Positions 48,051-59,091 of a stretch of DNA of 64,000 bases are shown one piece after another. The stretch lies in contig CM057148.1 of assembly GCA_029964075.1 (NCBI GenBank), positions 32,791,916 through 32,855,915 on the forward strand. The letters are read 5' to 3'. The stretch is from Patiria pectinifera. Taxonomy: Eukaryota > Echinodermata > Asteroidea > Valvatida > Asterinidae. A program made the position numbers and the translations under genes. Numbering within the stretch: the first letter of the stretch is position 1; every line of letters begins with the position of its first letter. The notes beneath the pieces were generated by a model. That model was not told the origin of the DNA. It saw only the letters and a list, made by a program, of their open reading frames with translations, and made no database searches.

Positions 48051-48182
48051 GTTGTGTTGCAATCACGTGATTATAATGCACTGTCTATGAGTGTGATGGC
48101 ATTTGTTGCCATGATTTACCCATTGGAGTACATGTTTCCTGTTATTCCATTGCTACCGACATGTATGGGATCAGCAGAACAG
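48051..48182 (+). CDS. MADD: MADD exon 3 (cDENN core)
   Basis: The acceptor ATGACTATGCAG and donor GTAGGC bracket 132 bases, 44 codons, phase 0 at both ends. It encodes [41 protein letters not shown], residues 308-351. This is nearly unchanged in animal MADD proteins and forms part of the central DENN module. The symmetric phase means it could be skipped without a frameshift, but that would remove the core of the domain. Confidence 0.95.
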
Positions 48183-50303
48183 GTAGGCATCATGTTTTAT
48201 CACACCCATATTGTGCTGACTTGAGATGTATTATCTGGACATTGGACTTTAAATTCTTGCAGTTCAGAGGATTCACAGTACAGTACACTACTAAGCATGC
48301 AACTCTAACAGGCCACTTTGTTTAATTACTTCAGCGTTAAATTGCTTCAAATACATGTACAATTTTCCAGTAGTTACATCAATGTTCACCCTTAATTTTT
48401 GTTTTTCATTAGCCAGCCGGACTAGTGAACTTAGTCAACTAGACTCGCTTGCCTGCTGGTCTTTTCACTGGTCCGCAATAGAATGTTTATTTTTTTTGCA
48501 CCAGAATGTCATAAACAACAATGTGGATACATGTATAACTTTATCCTGAGGCAATCTTGTCGGTGTTTTCAACAAACGTATCTAATAAAAATGAATTTGA
48601 ACTGACACAAACTAATAAACGCTATTGATAAAGTAAATAAACTATTTATTACTAAATCAAATCAACTTAAAAAAAAAAAATTATTATTAATATTATTATT
48701 TAATTAATGGTGTTTAGAATACATGTATTCACATCACGTTTTCGGCCCAAATTTTCGGCCCCTTTTTAATTTGCGACACAAAAGCTATCAAAACTGGACC
48801 CTCAAAAAGATAAACATTTGGGAAGGAAATTTAAAAGTCACAAAACAAATCTACCCAACATTGTCTGTGGGGACGATACCGAGCGGTATCAGCGCGCATG
48901 GACTGCCATTAAAACCGGCGCAGCCATGCGTTAGCAGTGTAAGTACCAGCGTTATGACCTCGAAAAATACAGCAAAGCGGAAAATGCAGACACAGAAAAG
49001 AGAGATCAAGTTAGGCTATGTGAATTAAGTTGCAGAAATCTTCTTTCTCCAGTGATGTTTTTGTGATATTTCTGCAATGTAAAATTCGACCAAATTACAC
49101 TACGTAGGCCATGGTTTTCAAGGAGTGCCATACGTGCTTATTGCCAGAGTAAAATAGAGGGGCGCAGTGGTGACACACTCAATCATAAAAAGGCCAAACG
49201 GTATGCTGGAGGCTGTGTCCTGCACTTTTGTATGCTTTGGATTGTACCGGTACTTCAAAACGCAGTGCCAGTCTATGTTCTTCCTTTAATTTATATGCTG
49301 GCGATTTTGGCGCAAGATCGGCAGTGCATTGGCATGAAATAAGCTGAATGCGCGCGTCAGTATCAGATGAATATTGGGGTTTTTTTTTACCCAAATTGTC
49401 AAACAGTGGCAGGTGGTAGTGCAAAAATCCGTGAAAAAAATTACGTTACTCACTCTGTGAAAACTCTTTCAACCGAAATTGTTTTCTTTGATTCCCTTGA
49501 GTGTTTCTCTTCATTTTGCCACAGATAAACCTAACCCAAATGCCTCTAAACCTGTTTTCCAGAGAGGGGAAACACTGTTTGTATTTGCCCAAGTCCACAC
49601 AACGTCGCCGGTACCTGGTTTCTGTGGACCTCTTTTGTTCGGAAGTCCACACAGTGAACGTAATGCTTGTACAGACATACACACACGTTTGTTTATGGTG
49701 TAAATCAAGGATTTTCTATTGTTCCTCTTCCCTTTTCCTTTGTTTACACTCTTTTTTTGCAAGAGCTCTCATTGGTTTTGTAGCGTTTTCCTTATCATTA
49801 TGGGGTAGATTGATTTCTGAAGATTTTCGCCGTGGGGAAGATACCGGTAGAGCCTATTGTTCCATTGTGTTTCCTACCCCATAAGGAACCCTGTTCACAA
49901 GGGTGTAAACACCTTCAATCCTGGACCCCCCTATTGTACCTCTTTTGTTTGTACTTTAAAGGGACATCATTGGGTCATTTCGTGTCAAATCACCCAAAAA
50001 ATTGAAAGTTTAAACCCCACCCCCTTCAATTGGTTCATATTTAGTGTATGGGGTAATATATATACTGAAAAAGCTGACATTTTAAGTTTTAGCACCATCG
50101 GACAAATGGTTTTGGTGCTACTGCCGCCATTGTTTGTCAATTTTTTGGCAAAATGGGCATGGCCGCCACTTTTCAAATGACCATATCTCCATAACCTGTG
50201 GGCCAAATTTGTTAATCATGGTTTCTTTGGAAAGGTTACATCATAAGAAATCCAAATTTACCATTATTTTTTACGTCGGAGTAATTTGAAGCAGGATGAC
50301 CCT

Positions 50304-50335
50304 TTGACCTTGAATTTGACCTTGAATTTGACCTT
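50304..50335 (-). repeat. TTGAATTTGACC minisatellite
   Basis: Three TTTGACCTTGAA units lie next to TGACCCTTTGACC and precede CACGTGACC. The TGACC word again matches the nuclear-receptor half-site AGGTCA on the other strand. Confidence 0.55.
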
Positions 50336-50474
50336 GTGGATCACGTGACCTTGAGACGAACTTGAATGAAAATTATACCCCATCAAGTTTTCTACAAAAG
50401 CCAAAATTGGGGGTACAAAATTTTTCATCTCAAAGTTGGCATATTTGTTGCAAAATGTGATATCCCTATGCAAT

Positions 50475-50554
50475 GTACTAGTGGATTAAAGCAGGGATTT
50501 TGTGTCCCTGCAGCGTACTAGTGGATTAAAAGCAGGGATTTTTTGTCCCTGAAA
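50475..50554 (+). repeat. 40-bp direct repeat
   Basis: GTACTAGTGGATTAAAGCAG then GGATTTTGTGTCCCTGCAGC occurs twice in succession (50475 and 50515). Each unit holds the inverted pair CAGGGA / TCCCTG around a T-run. Confidence 0.6.
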
Positions 50555-51169
50555 AAATTGTATTGTGGGATACTTACCCAAGCAACCGGCTCAGAGGGTC
50601 AGTTACTTGGGCCAGGCTCGAGGAAGTGTGAGAACTCATGTGAGAGTTAAATTGCAGGCAGTTGCTCTTGCACAAGTAAGCGCAGGGGAAGTAATCGAAC
50701 ACAGGGCTTTTGAATTTTAGTTTGCTTAACTTTATGTAATAATTTGTAACAAGTGCAAGGTCCCCAATGGAAACAGGTTTGAAACTGCTCAGGCATACAT
50801 GTACATGCACCCTTGGTAAAGAAATGTAAGAAATAAATAAACTAGAAAGCACTCAGAGACGCAAGCCTCTGCCAAGGCTGAACAATTCCCTGCCATATTG
50901 TCAGTACACCCAATAGAAATACTCGCATATCCACTGGACTTCCATATTTTATTGCACATTCCCCACTCCCCCCTAGTTTCAAATGGTTGAGTCCATTAAC
51001 AGTCTTCTTGTTTGGTTGATGTCCAAATCTAGTTGAGAATCTTTTAGACAAAAAAGAAAATGTGATTTATTTTCCAGAAATTCAGAGATCTTTCCACCTC
51101 TTTGTGTTGTTTATTTTAGGAATACATACATGAATTTATACAAGTTTTGTACATGTCACTACATTTCAG

Positions 51170-51283
51170 TTGCTTTTGGCTCCAACACCGTTCATCATTG
51201 GTGTGCCAGCTAGTTTCTTCTTGTACAAACCCTACTTCAAACTTCCCGAAGATGTGTGGCTTATAGATCTTGACACAAATAAA
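51170..51283 (+). CDS. MADD: MADD exon 4 (end of cDENN)
   Basis: The acceptor CACTACATTTCAG and donor GTAAGT bracket 114 bases, 38 codons, phase 0. It encodes [20 protein letters not shown] followed by [18 protein letters not shown], residues 352-389. [13 protein letters not shown] is the DENN signature that occurs in many DENN-domain Rab exchange factors; the VWLIDLDTN part is typical of MADD. Confidence 0.95.
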
Positions 51284-52615
51284 GTAAGTATTTCTTTTGA
51301 TGCTGGGCTGCTGTTAATATGTTACATGTATATGTCCCTTCATATAATGTTCTGGTAAAAACATATATGGAGGAAATGTCTGAGTAATCTGGCCATTTTT
51401 ACGGCAATGTTGTAGTATTTTCCCCCCATTTTTTGGGAGTACATATCGGTATGTTAAAGTAAATCAATTTTTGAGGGGTTGTTCAATGTTATAAGGACTG
51501 ATGCCCTTTGCCAAGAATGATGCAATAAACGTCCAAATTTATTCATGTACAAATAATTTAGACATAAGAAATAATTTGTTAATATGGTCCTAAGCATTTT
51601 ATATTTTAATCTGTATTTTTCATCTTGAATGGCATTTACATATTGGCCCGTGGTATCATGAACCACTACTGGGAGTCCTAAAGACAATCCACTGTGAATA
51701 CCCTATTAAAGGATAAGTAACCCTTCCTGAAGTAGGCCTACACACTAATTACTTAGTCATTTACAGTAAATTAATGACCCCCAATTTGTTGAATGTGCTG
51801 GTAAATAAATTTCCTGTATTGCTCTAGACTTGAAATCAATTAGTGCTCAGTGCATTAACTCTCTTGTTACCCTTTCACAGCATAATATACAGCTATCTTG
51901 TGTTTCCTCCAGGTCCATGTACAGAATTGTGGAAATTTACAAGCACTTTGTACATAGCCTACATGTATGGCTTAATCCTTTCAATAATTTGATTGGACAA
52001 GATTACTGGCCCAAAGTAAACTGTATTATGAATATTCTGCTTCATGCAAACCAATTTGCAAACTGGTTGCTTGACCTGGCCTATTCCAGTTGCTAATAGT
52101 TGTCGATGCTACTAGTTTTTTAACTCATGTTTATCATTAGTTTGGTGTTTCTGTGTCCATTCCATTCCAGGAGTCCAGGCCATCTGTAATCCCCCACACA
52201 TCAAGATTTTGTCTTGATTTTCAAATTCCAGTGCAGTTTGCTACTTGCTGGAAAATATTTACACTCCAGAATGTGTACCCAATGTAGCAACAATCAAACA
52301 GTAATTGCAATAAAAGTTCCTTACTTGAGAGCATAACTGTACACCACTACACCACTAAAAAGTCACAAAATGGTCATTACCATTGAGGAAATAATGCTTT
52401 GAATTCATGAAACTTTGAGAGCTGAACTGACTGTCATTTGATTTTGCGCTGACAATGCTGCCATTGTTTAAAAGCCCTGAGATGTAGTGATGTCATGTGT
52501 GCTTTCTTATGTTCCAGGTACATGTACATGTACAAGTGATTTATCGCTTGGACTGCAGCTCTGATGAATTAAGTTAATTTTTGGTTGTACGTTGTATCTT
52601 TGTTGAATTTTACAG
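51284..52615 (+). other. MADD intron 4
   Basis: About 1.3 kb (GTAAGT..TTTTACAG) with no repeat border or gene that I can name. The content is AT-rich single-copy-looking sequence. Confidence 0.75.
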
Positions 52616-52696
52616 ATTACATTCTGTGGAAGATATGAAGAAGTTCCAGTGCTGCCTGAACCAGAAGGATCAGTGCTCAAAAAACATTTCAAACAG
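52616..52696 (+). CDS. MADD: MADD exon 5 (linker to dDENN)
   Basis: The acceptor TTGAATTTTACAG and donor GTATGT bracket 81 bases, 27 codons, phase 0. It encodes ITFCGRYEEVPVLPEPEGSV then LKKHFKQ, residues 390-416. The LPEPE..LKKHxKQ pattern is found at the same place in other MADD proteins, between the central and downstream DENN modules. Confidence 0.9.
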
Positions 52697-53243
52697 GTAT
52701 GTTATGTTGCATTACGTTTGCTAATTTTGAACAATTGGAGGAAAGTGTATATGTCCCTAACAAGGTTTGAAATAAGTGAGGCACATGGGGCAACCCCATG
52801 TATTGCACTAGGCTTTGCCTCAGCAGCCTGTACATATATCATTGGGTTATTTTTAGGATAAAGCAGCCTGATAGAATTGTGTTCATTCTCATTGGACGAC
52901 ATTCTGCCACGTGTCCAGTCTGTAAACATAACCCTTTATTTTATATACTGTGTTCCATATAAATGAACCTCGTATACAATGCGCTGAATGTAAATTCCAC
53001 ACATTCGTGTAGGGCGTGCCCGTGTCCACATGGAGGGGCCCGCCCTCATGCTCACAACGTGCTCACAACTGAGAACTGCAAACGCTCAGTCTCATATCTG
53101 GCAGAAAAGCTCGCAGTTGTCAAAGGTTACACCGCAGTGATTTTAATTTATTCTTGCATAGTTCATTACAACCATTTTTCCCCCTTATTTGCACGATACA
53201 ACAATACAATTGTTGACTGCTGTGTTGTGGGATATGCCGTTTT

Positions 53244-54617
53244 AAAGGGGCACTAGGTCCTGAAATCCCTGACATTTTATGCTTTGGATTGTTTACTTAG
53301 CCTATTTCAAACATCTGGTTGAAAGGAAACCAACCTAATGTCTTACCATTCCCGAGAAAAGATGAAAAAAAAAACGTTTACATTGGACACGACGGAGTAC
53401 AAATGTGTTTTTCGTGTCGTTCTCAGTGTACGATATACACGTTGTGTGTCTCGGGAACAGCGGTTTTTTCAACGTCCGCAAAAGGCGAACACTTTACGAA
53501 TGAAATCACAACTAGCATCCAAACACCTCGAATTTATGGGGTCGCAAAAGTGGACCCCGAAATTCGTTCTCACAGGCATAATACAGGAATAACACAAAAA
53601 CGCCCAGTTTTTAAAGGATAGTTGTGTGGATGCTTATATCCTACTTTTAAATGTTATTTCTGATTAATAAATACCTTGGAGAGTTGATGGTTTCTGATTG
53701 GTCAAGACTCGATCACGTGGCCGGGCATTAACGGTGATATAAAGACCGGCTTCAAAGAACAAGCGAATAAATGGCCCCTGAACCAGCATTGATCCAGCCC
53801 CATGGAAGGCAATGATTGGCCAAATTTACAACAGTCATACGGCAGCTTGTAACAATACAGCACTGCACATGCGCTCAACCACCTTCGCGTGAGACTGACG
53901 CGCAGTACGCAACACAGTTGCTATGAGTGCGCGTGCGTGTAAGGAAGTTTTAAAACAACATCGTACAGCGGCAGTGCACTATACTGAGAATGTTACCACG
54001 AAAGCGTAGATCTACATGTACTTTGCCCATCGACATATTTACCTTTCCTAAACCAAGCATCTTTGTAATTCTGGACACAAGGAATGTGTAAATGAAATTT
54101 CAGCTTCCTCCATAAGGTAAAAATATGGAAACATTGTTGTAATTTGTTTGGCTACGGCAGCAGAAGTCGTACGCGTACGCAATGAAGACGTTGCAATTGT
54201 CCAGCGCAGCCTGGGCCTGGCTGTGGTGTATATTACAACACTTATTGAAGAGACAGGGTACCACGCATAAGCTAAAATATGGCCCATGAACATGAACACA
54301 ACAAGGTCTGGAAATATCACCGGGAAAAAGTCACAAAATTGGAGCATTTTAACTGTTTATTTTGTTATAAAGGTATTTATTAATGGAATAACAGTGTGAG
54401 GATCCGGTCTTCACTGCGTGATAATGACCGGGTTTGGGGGTGACCGCTGTTAATGGACCGAGACAAAGTCGAGGCCCATTAACAGCGGTCACCCCCACAC
54501 CCGGTCATTATCACGCAGTGAAGACTGGCTCCTCACACTGTTATTCCCTTATTAACATCATCTCGTTCAAAGCGCGTTTTGTAGCCCAATAGGGCTATTT
54601 CAGGACCTAGTGTCCCT
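53244..54617. mobile_element. TTAA-flanked TIR element, AGGGGCACTAGG family
   Basis: TTAA lies at 53240-53243 and 54618-54621. The left terminus AGGGGCACTAGGTCCTGAAAT pairs with ATTTCAGGACCTAGTGTCCCT at the right, 20 of 21 positions matching. A strong internal inverted repeat lies at 54379-54555. A further inverted pair lies outside the element (GTTGTGGGATATGCC near 53225 and GGCATATCCCACATCACAAC near 54664), so it may sit inside an older palindrome. Frames inside it show no known protein. Confidence 0.75.
54379..54555. repeat. inverted repeat with ~80-bp arms inside the TTAA element
   Basis: TAATGGAATAACAGTGTGAG, TCACTGCGTGATAATGACCG and GGGGTGACCGCTGTTAATGG at the left are mirrored at the right around CCGAGACAAAGTCGAGG. 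Arms are almost perfect. Confidence 0.7.
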
Positions 54618-54992
54618 TTAACTCCCTCCGGGTGCATATGCCCCCCACCAGGTGTTAAAATTGGCATATCCCACATCACAACAGTCAATAATTGTTAAAT
54701 GTACGATGGCTTAATATTTTCAAAACTGATAGCTATTCAGAGGAGCAACTGAATGATGAAATGCACTCTCCTTTTTGTGATAAGGAAAGTGGGCAATAGG
54801 TGAAGCCTCGTTTCAGATAAGTGTTCGGCAGTATCTTTTAGAGCCCTTTACAAGAGTAACTTGGCATTAATGCATAACTTTAAGAACATAAGAAATCAAA
54901 CAATTTGTGCAGCAATTTGCTCATAACCATGTATATGCCGTCTTATCCTAATTTAAATCTTCAAGAAAGCCTTTGATGCCTTATGGTGTACA

Positions 54993-55602
54993 CAGGGTGA
55001 GTCAAAAAAATGATATTTCATATTTAAAAAAATGTGTAGCACCAAAAATAATAATGACTGGAAAGCCAATTTCATAAGCTACTTTTAGATGAACAAAATT
55101 ACTGAAATTGCTTAATCCGTTCAAAGAATATCACCATTTAAACACAATGACCCTAAAACCTCTTTTGTCCAAAAGTGCGATTTCAAGAATCATCACAATT
55201 GTCTTCAAAAATCACCAGCGATAAAACCTCAGTTTAAAAGTTAAATATATTCAACAAAGTCCTTTTGAAGGCCCGTCTTAAAAAAAAAAGGATTTTATAA
55301 ATCATATTGTTTGCCTAAACCAGGATTGTTAATGAAGATATTGTGTACTACAGTTGTTGACAGTTGTTGAAACAACTATTTTTTGTCATTTTTTTTGTTT
55401 TTCTTGGACTAAACAGGTTTGAGGGTCATTTCGTTTAAATGGAGATATTCTTTGAACGGATTGAGCAATTTAGTAATTTTCTAATCTAAAAGTAGCTTAT
55501 GAAATTGGCTTTCCAGTCATTATTATTTTTGGTGCTAGATTTTTTTTTGTATATGAAATATAATTTTGGGGGTTTGGGTTCCGCTTTATTTGACTCACCC
55601 TG
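54993..55602. mobile_element. mariner-type MITE
   Basis: The termini CAGGGTGAGTCAAA and TTTGACTCACCCTG are exact inverses. The right side is followed by TA and a TA lies two bases before the left terminus. AATAATAATGACTGGAAAGC near 55050 is mirrored near 55515. The CAGGGTGAGTCA terminus is of the kind seen in mariner-like elements. Non-coding, 610 bp. Confidence 0.65.
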
Positions 55603-55639
55603 TATTAATAAATTGTATTCTATTCTTTTGAACTTGCAG

Positions 55640-55972
55640 GCTTTGACCAGCATGAGCCTTAGTCCTCCACCAATCAAAGACTTTGAGCAATCCAGAGGAG
55701 AAGTTGAAGCCATTAGCAGACGTAGAGAGACTTTCTCAGATGAAACAGGTTTCAATCCATTCATTTATGGCAATGATGTGGACTCTGTTGATGTGGCAAC
55801 ACGTGTTGCGATGGTCAAGTTTTTCAACTCTCCCAATGTGTTGGCACACCACAACGAGCATACTCGCACACTCAGGTTACATCCAAGACCTGTGGTTGCC
55901 TTTCAAGTCCACAGCTTTCTTCAGTCACGAAGTGTTCTGACCGCGTTTTGTGAACGACTTGCTTCAACCCAG
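55640..55972 (+). CDS. MADD: MADD exon 6 (dDENN, first part)
   Basis: The acceptor TTGAACTTGCAG and donor GTATAT bracket 333 bases, 111 codons, phase 0. It encodes [12 protein letters not shown], a charged spacer, then [40 protein letters not shown] and [17 protein letters not shown] (residues 417-527). [18 protein letters not shown] is one of the best conserved MADD blocks and opens the downstream DENN module. Confidence 0.95.
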
Positions 55973-56206
55973 GTATATAATATAAATGAATCAAAGTACC
56001 AAATACTATCCATACATATTCTTTTGTTTGAATGTGTAAGACATAAATGTGTAATAAAATGCTGCAGTATAAGTTACTTCATTACAGGAACAGAAGGAAA
56101 CATTTGCAGAACTCTGGTTAAAACTTTCTATATTAGTCACTGTGTTTCTCCCATTGTGATTGCTAAACTGTTTGATAAAGGGCTGATGCTTATTTTGTTC
56201 ACACAG
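55973..56206 (+). other. MADD intron 6: 234 bp, in frame and stop-free
   Basis: The intron has donor GTATAT and acceptor TTCACACAG. Its length is 3 x 78 and the frame of exon 6 stays open through it into exon 7. The joined family alignment (SLASTQ class sequence directly before AVEFFGE) shows it is normally removed. Retention would add 78 residues rich in Cys, Ile and Val to the dDENN module. Confidence 0.8.
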
Positions 56207-56347
56207 GCTGTAGAGTTCTTTGGTGAATACTGCTTGAACCCAACAAACGTGACATTTTTACGAATTCACACTGGAGTGTATGACCCTCAACTCATCGGTG
56301 ACAAGGCCAAATGGTTTCTGGAGCAGTTGCAGCCAATCAACTTCAAG
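56207..56347 (+). CDS. MADD: MADD exon 7 (dDENN, second part)
   Basis: The acceptor GTTCACACAG and donor GTTTGT bracket 141 bases, 47 codons, phase 0. It encodes [40 protein letters not shown] and LQPINFK, residues 528-574. The NPTN, DPxLIGDKxKWxxxQLQPI pattern is characteristic of MADD. Confidence 0.95.
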
Positions 56348-56581
56348 GTTTGTTATTTCAACTTTGCTGATGTGTCATGAAGTGATTCGTACACTTGTGA
56401 CAGACTGTTCCAGAGTCATGCCAATCTAGAACTATTCTGAAGATTAGATTAAATTATTTATTTTATGATGCCCCGCCCGCCGGTGAAACCGTATGACCCA
56501 TAGATCAAAGGTTAAGGCCATTATGGTTTTAACAATAGATATGGTTTCAGCAGATATCTTTCAAGAATTAGTTGGCATACA

Positions 56582-57024
56582 CAGTGGAACGCCGCTATAC
56601 CGTACACCGCTATACTGAACATTCGGCTATACCGAACATCATCCTTGGCTCCCGGTTTTAGTGTACAAAACGTACCCAACATTGTGGCTGAAAAAAGTCA
56701 ACAGATTAACAAACAAATCTACTGATTGTACACGTATTAAACACTATTTGGGCCACTTTTAATTCCCGAACATCAAACGACCCATAGTTACATTGTGTTT
56801 GAATGTTGAACAGCGATAGATGGCTATTATTTCCCAAAGGAATAGAAGGGAGAAACCACCGGTTGCTAAAGTATTGTGACGACTCCTCGTGCGGCCGCGG
56901 GCCTTGTGGACAATTCCACTCACTATTGGTCGGTAACAGCAGTTCAAAATCGCTGTACCGAACAAACGGTATTAGGAACACTTTCTGTGGATCCAACGAT
57001 GTTCGTTATAGCGGCGTTCCACTG
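56582..57024. mobile_element. pogo/Tigger-like MITE
   Basis: CAGTGGAACGCCGCTATA at the left pairs with TATAGCGGCGTTCCACTG at the right (18 of 18), TA follows at 57025-57026, and TA lies two bases before the left end. The CAGT start with a TATA-rich terminus resembles pogo/Tigger elements. Length is 443 bp. Related in kind, but not in sequence, to 8369-8557. Confidence 0.7.
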
Positions 57025-57610
57025 TACCGGTATAAACTTCAAATTTGGTAAATGGGTTGGTCTTTGGGTCCCTCAAAAGGCCAGAGCTTGCACAGTAAGA
57101 AAACCAAATGGCTTCAGATCTCATGACACACATTTTATTGTTATGTAAAAAAGAAAACATTTTTCTATTTGTGGAAATTGGGTCAACTACTCATGAGTTC
57201 TTGACTACTCACAACTTTGTTTATTCATGAATACTCATGTTGAAATAGTCAACACTCATCCATGAGTAGAAAATGATCATTGGTATGAGTATGATAGCTG
57301 GGAGTGGTTAAAATGTCCTATGACATCATACAGACAAGCATGGCATGTGCGATGAGGTACAATGTATATAAGATTTCAGACACAATTTGTATAAAAGCGG
57401 GAAGCACATCATTTTAATACCTCTTAACTGTTGCACTTTTTACAAGGCTGTTATCATTCATATCCTCGATCACACTTGAAAAGATATGTTAAACTCTGAG
57501 TTGAGTATACTATTGAGGAGGTGTAACAAAAGCATAGCTGTTTTGTATGAATGTTTAAAATGTAATATTAATTTGTGAGTTGACTAGGTTCACTTTGAAC
57601 AAATATGAAT

Positions 57611-57690
57611 AAAAAAAAGATTTTCTGTAGTGGGACTTGAACCTGTGACCTGCATAACATTTCACCGTGCACCAAGCTGGATAGATCCAT
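57611..57690 (-). mobile_element. possible tRNA-like SINE relic
   Basis: The minus strand has AGGTTCAAGTCCC (B-box-like) preceded by AGCTTGGTGCACGG, a weak A-box candidate. A poly-A-like run on the plus side (AAAAAAAAG at 57611) could mark an edge. Weak. Confidence 0.3.
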
Positions 57691-57723
57691 GGTCTAAGGC
57701 TGAGCTTGCAAGTTAAACGCTTG

Positions 57724-58740
57724 AGTCTACTTCACTCAACTTACCTGTAGAGCAATCTACTTATTTCCCTAGACCAGCAGGTATTTACACTAAGCATTTA
57801 TACAGTAGTGCCCTCTTGTGTCCTGCCCATAGTGCCCCGCGTTCTTCCTCTTTTCTCTTAGCGGCAGGTCTGGTAGGATGTGTTTATAATACTCTAGTAT
57901 TATTTCTCGTTTTTTGACTGCCCGTTATGGCAAATTAAGAGAAGTTTTCGATTTATAGTTTGTAGTTGAGTTTTAGTGTTGTGTTCTAGTGAGATTATTT
58001 CATGAAAATAAAATGTTTGGATAGAGCTGGTCTTTTCACTGCAGGGGGAATGGAACTTCCTCCGGAACAGACCGAGTTCCCAGGAGTGGCTGCTTGTAGC
58101 TACTAGTAGCGTGGAACCGTTACCACATCAGTGGTCTCCCGTCCGGCACCCACAGCAGTAGACTCAGTCAGAGTTCTTTTCTTCTTCGGACTTCTTTGTC
58201 CCGGACATCAGATCTTTCTTGTCCGTTCCAGACGACAAATTTTGGTGCCCAGTCAGGGCTCTGAAGTGGTAACACCCAGGGCCTCTGGGCCCCCTTGCCC
58301 ACCCACATGTGGAGCAGCGGGGCCCACCAGGGGTTACGCCTCGTGCCACGTGCCCCTGTAATATAGCATCTCGCATAACCCACCACCTAATACCCGGTGC
58401 GGTCTATACATAAGTAGATTGCGCTACGGGTAAGTTGAGTGAAGCACCGGTAGACTCACCCCCACAGAAGTGTGGATGGGGTCTACGAATGACTGACTAC
58501 TTATCCGTAGAGCATCCCTCCTCCTACCCCACTATTCTGGATGAATATATGGGTGCACCGACTTTAGTGTTCAAGAAAAGAGGAAGAGCGCAGGGTACTA
58601 TGGGTAGGACACCAGAGGGCGCTATTGTTTAAATTAAAGTGTAAATACCTGCCGGTTTAGGGAATATGCATAATTAGATTGCTCTACTCACTCTGTACAG
58701 GTAAGTATTCGTTCGTAAACCCCATCCACACTTCCGTGGG
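57724..58740 (+). mobile_element. possible LTR fragment with primer-binding site inside an inverted repeat
   Basis: Outer arms share GAGCAATCTACTTATTTCCC (left, 57750) and AATATGCATAATTAGATTGCTC (right, 58665), as well as CAGGTATTTACACT and AGTGTAAATACCTG. Between them TGTGTTTATAATACTC (57879) could open an LTR: AATAAA occurs at 58005 and CAGACGACAAATTTTGGTGCCC (58227) is followed by CAGTCAGGG. TGGTGCCCAGTCAGGG would suit a tRNA primer-binding site. There is no second LTR, gag or pol, so the call is weak. Confidence 0.3.
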
Positions 58741-58901
58741 GAATCCACTTCATTTCTTTGCTGAGTACGACATTAAGAATAAACAATAATGATTATTTTA
58801 AGTGAAACCACTTTACCCTTTCTAAAATAGCATGCAACAGCATTCTTGTGAATGAACGTGCTGCAAATGAATTCCTGACTAACTGGTTGATTTAATTACA
58901 G

Positions 58902-59091
58902 GTACAGTTTGACAACTGCACTTTGGGGATTCCAGTTAACAGTGGTACTGAGGCTTGGTCTGATTCATCTAATCCTACTGATGAAAGTGGGGAGGAGTCA
59001 GATGGAGGTAGCAGTAGTAGCTCATCATACTCCTCACTAAATGATTTTGTCACTGACATGATGAATAGTGACATCCAGGGAGATGTGTTAG
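58902..59091 (+). CDS. MADD: MADD exon 8 (acidic Ser-rich linker)
   Basis: The acceptor TTAATTACAG and donor GTCAGT bracket 190 bases (63 codons plus one base, phase 1). It encodes VQFDNCTLGI, an acidic run DESGEESDGGSSSSSSYSSL and NDFVTDMMNSDIQGDVL. The SSSSYSSLxDFVxxMMxxDIxGD motif is shared with other MADD proteins just after the DENN modules and is probably flexible and phosphorylatable; that is inference. Confidence 0.92.

Larger units (their letters stand above)
48183..51169 (+). other. MADD intron 3
   Basis: It is about 3.0 kb. It contains TACATGTA words, an AT-rich stretch at 48600-48720, a minisatellite of TTGAATTTGACC (50304-50335) and a 40-bp direct repeat (50475-50554). No other gene is supported. 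Confidence 0.8.
52697..55639 (+). other. MADD intron 5
   Basis: About 2.9 kb (GTATGT..ACTTGCAG). It carries a TTAA MITE (53244-54617) and a mariner-type MITE (54993-55602). The second ends only 37 bp before the exon 6 acceptor. Confidence 0.8.
56348..58901 (+). other. MADD intron 7
   Basis: About 2.55 kb. It contains a pogo/Tigger-like MITE (56582-57024), a tRNA-like SINE relic (57611-57690) and a possible LTR fragment inside an inverted repeat (57724-58740). Confidence 0.8.
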
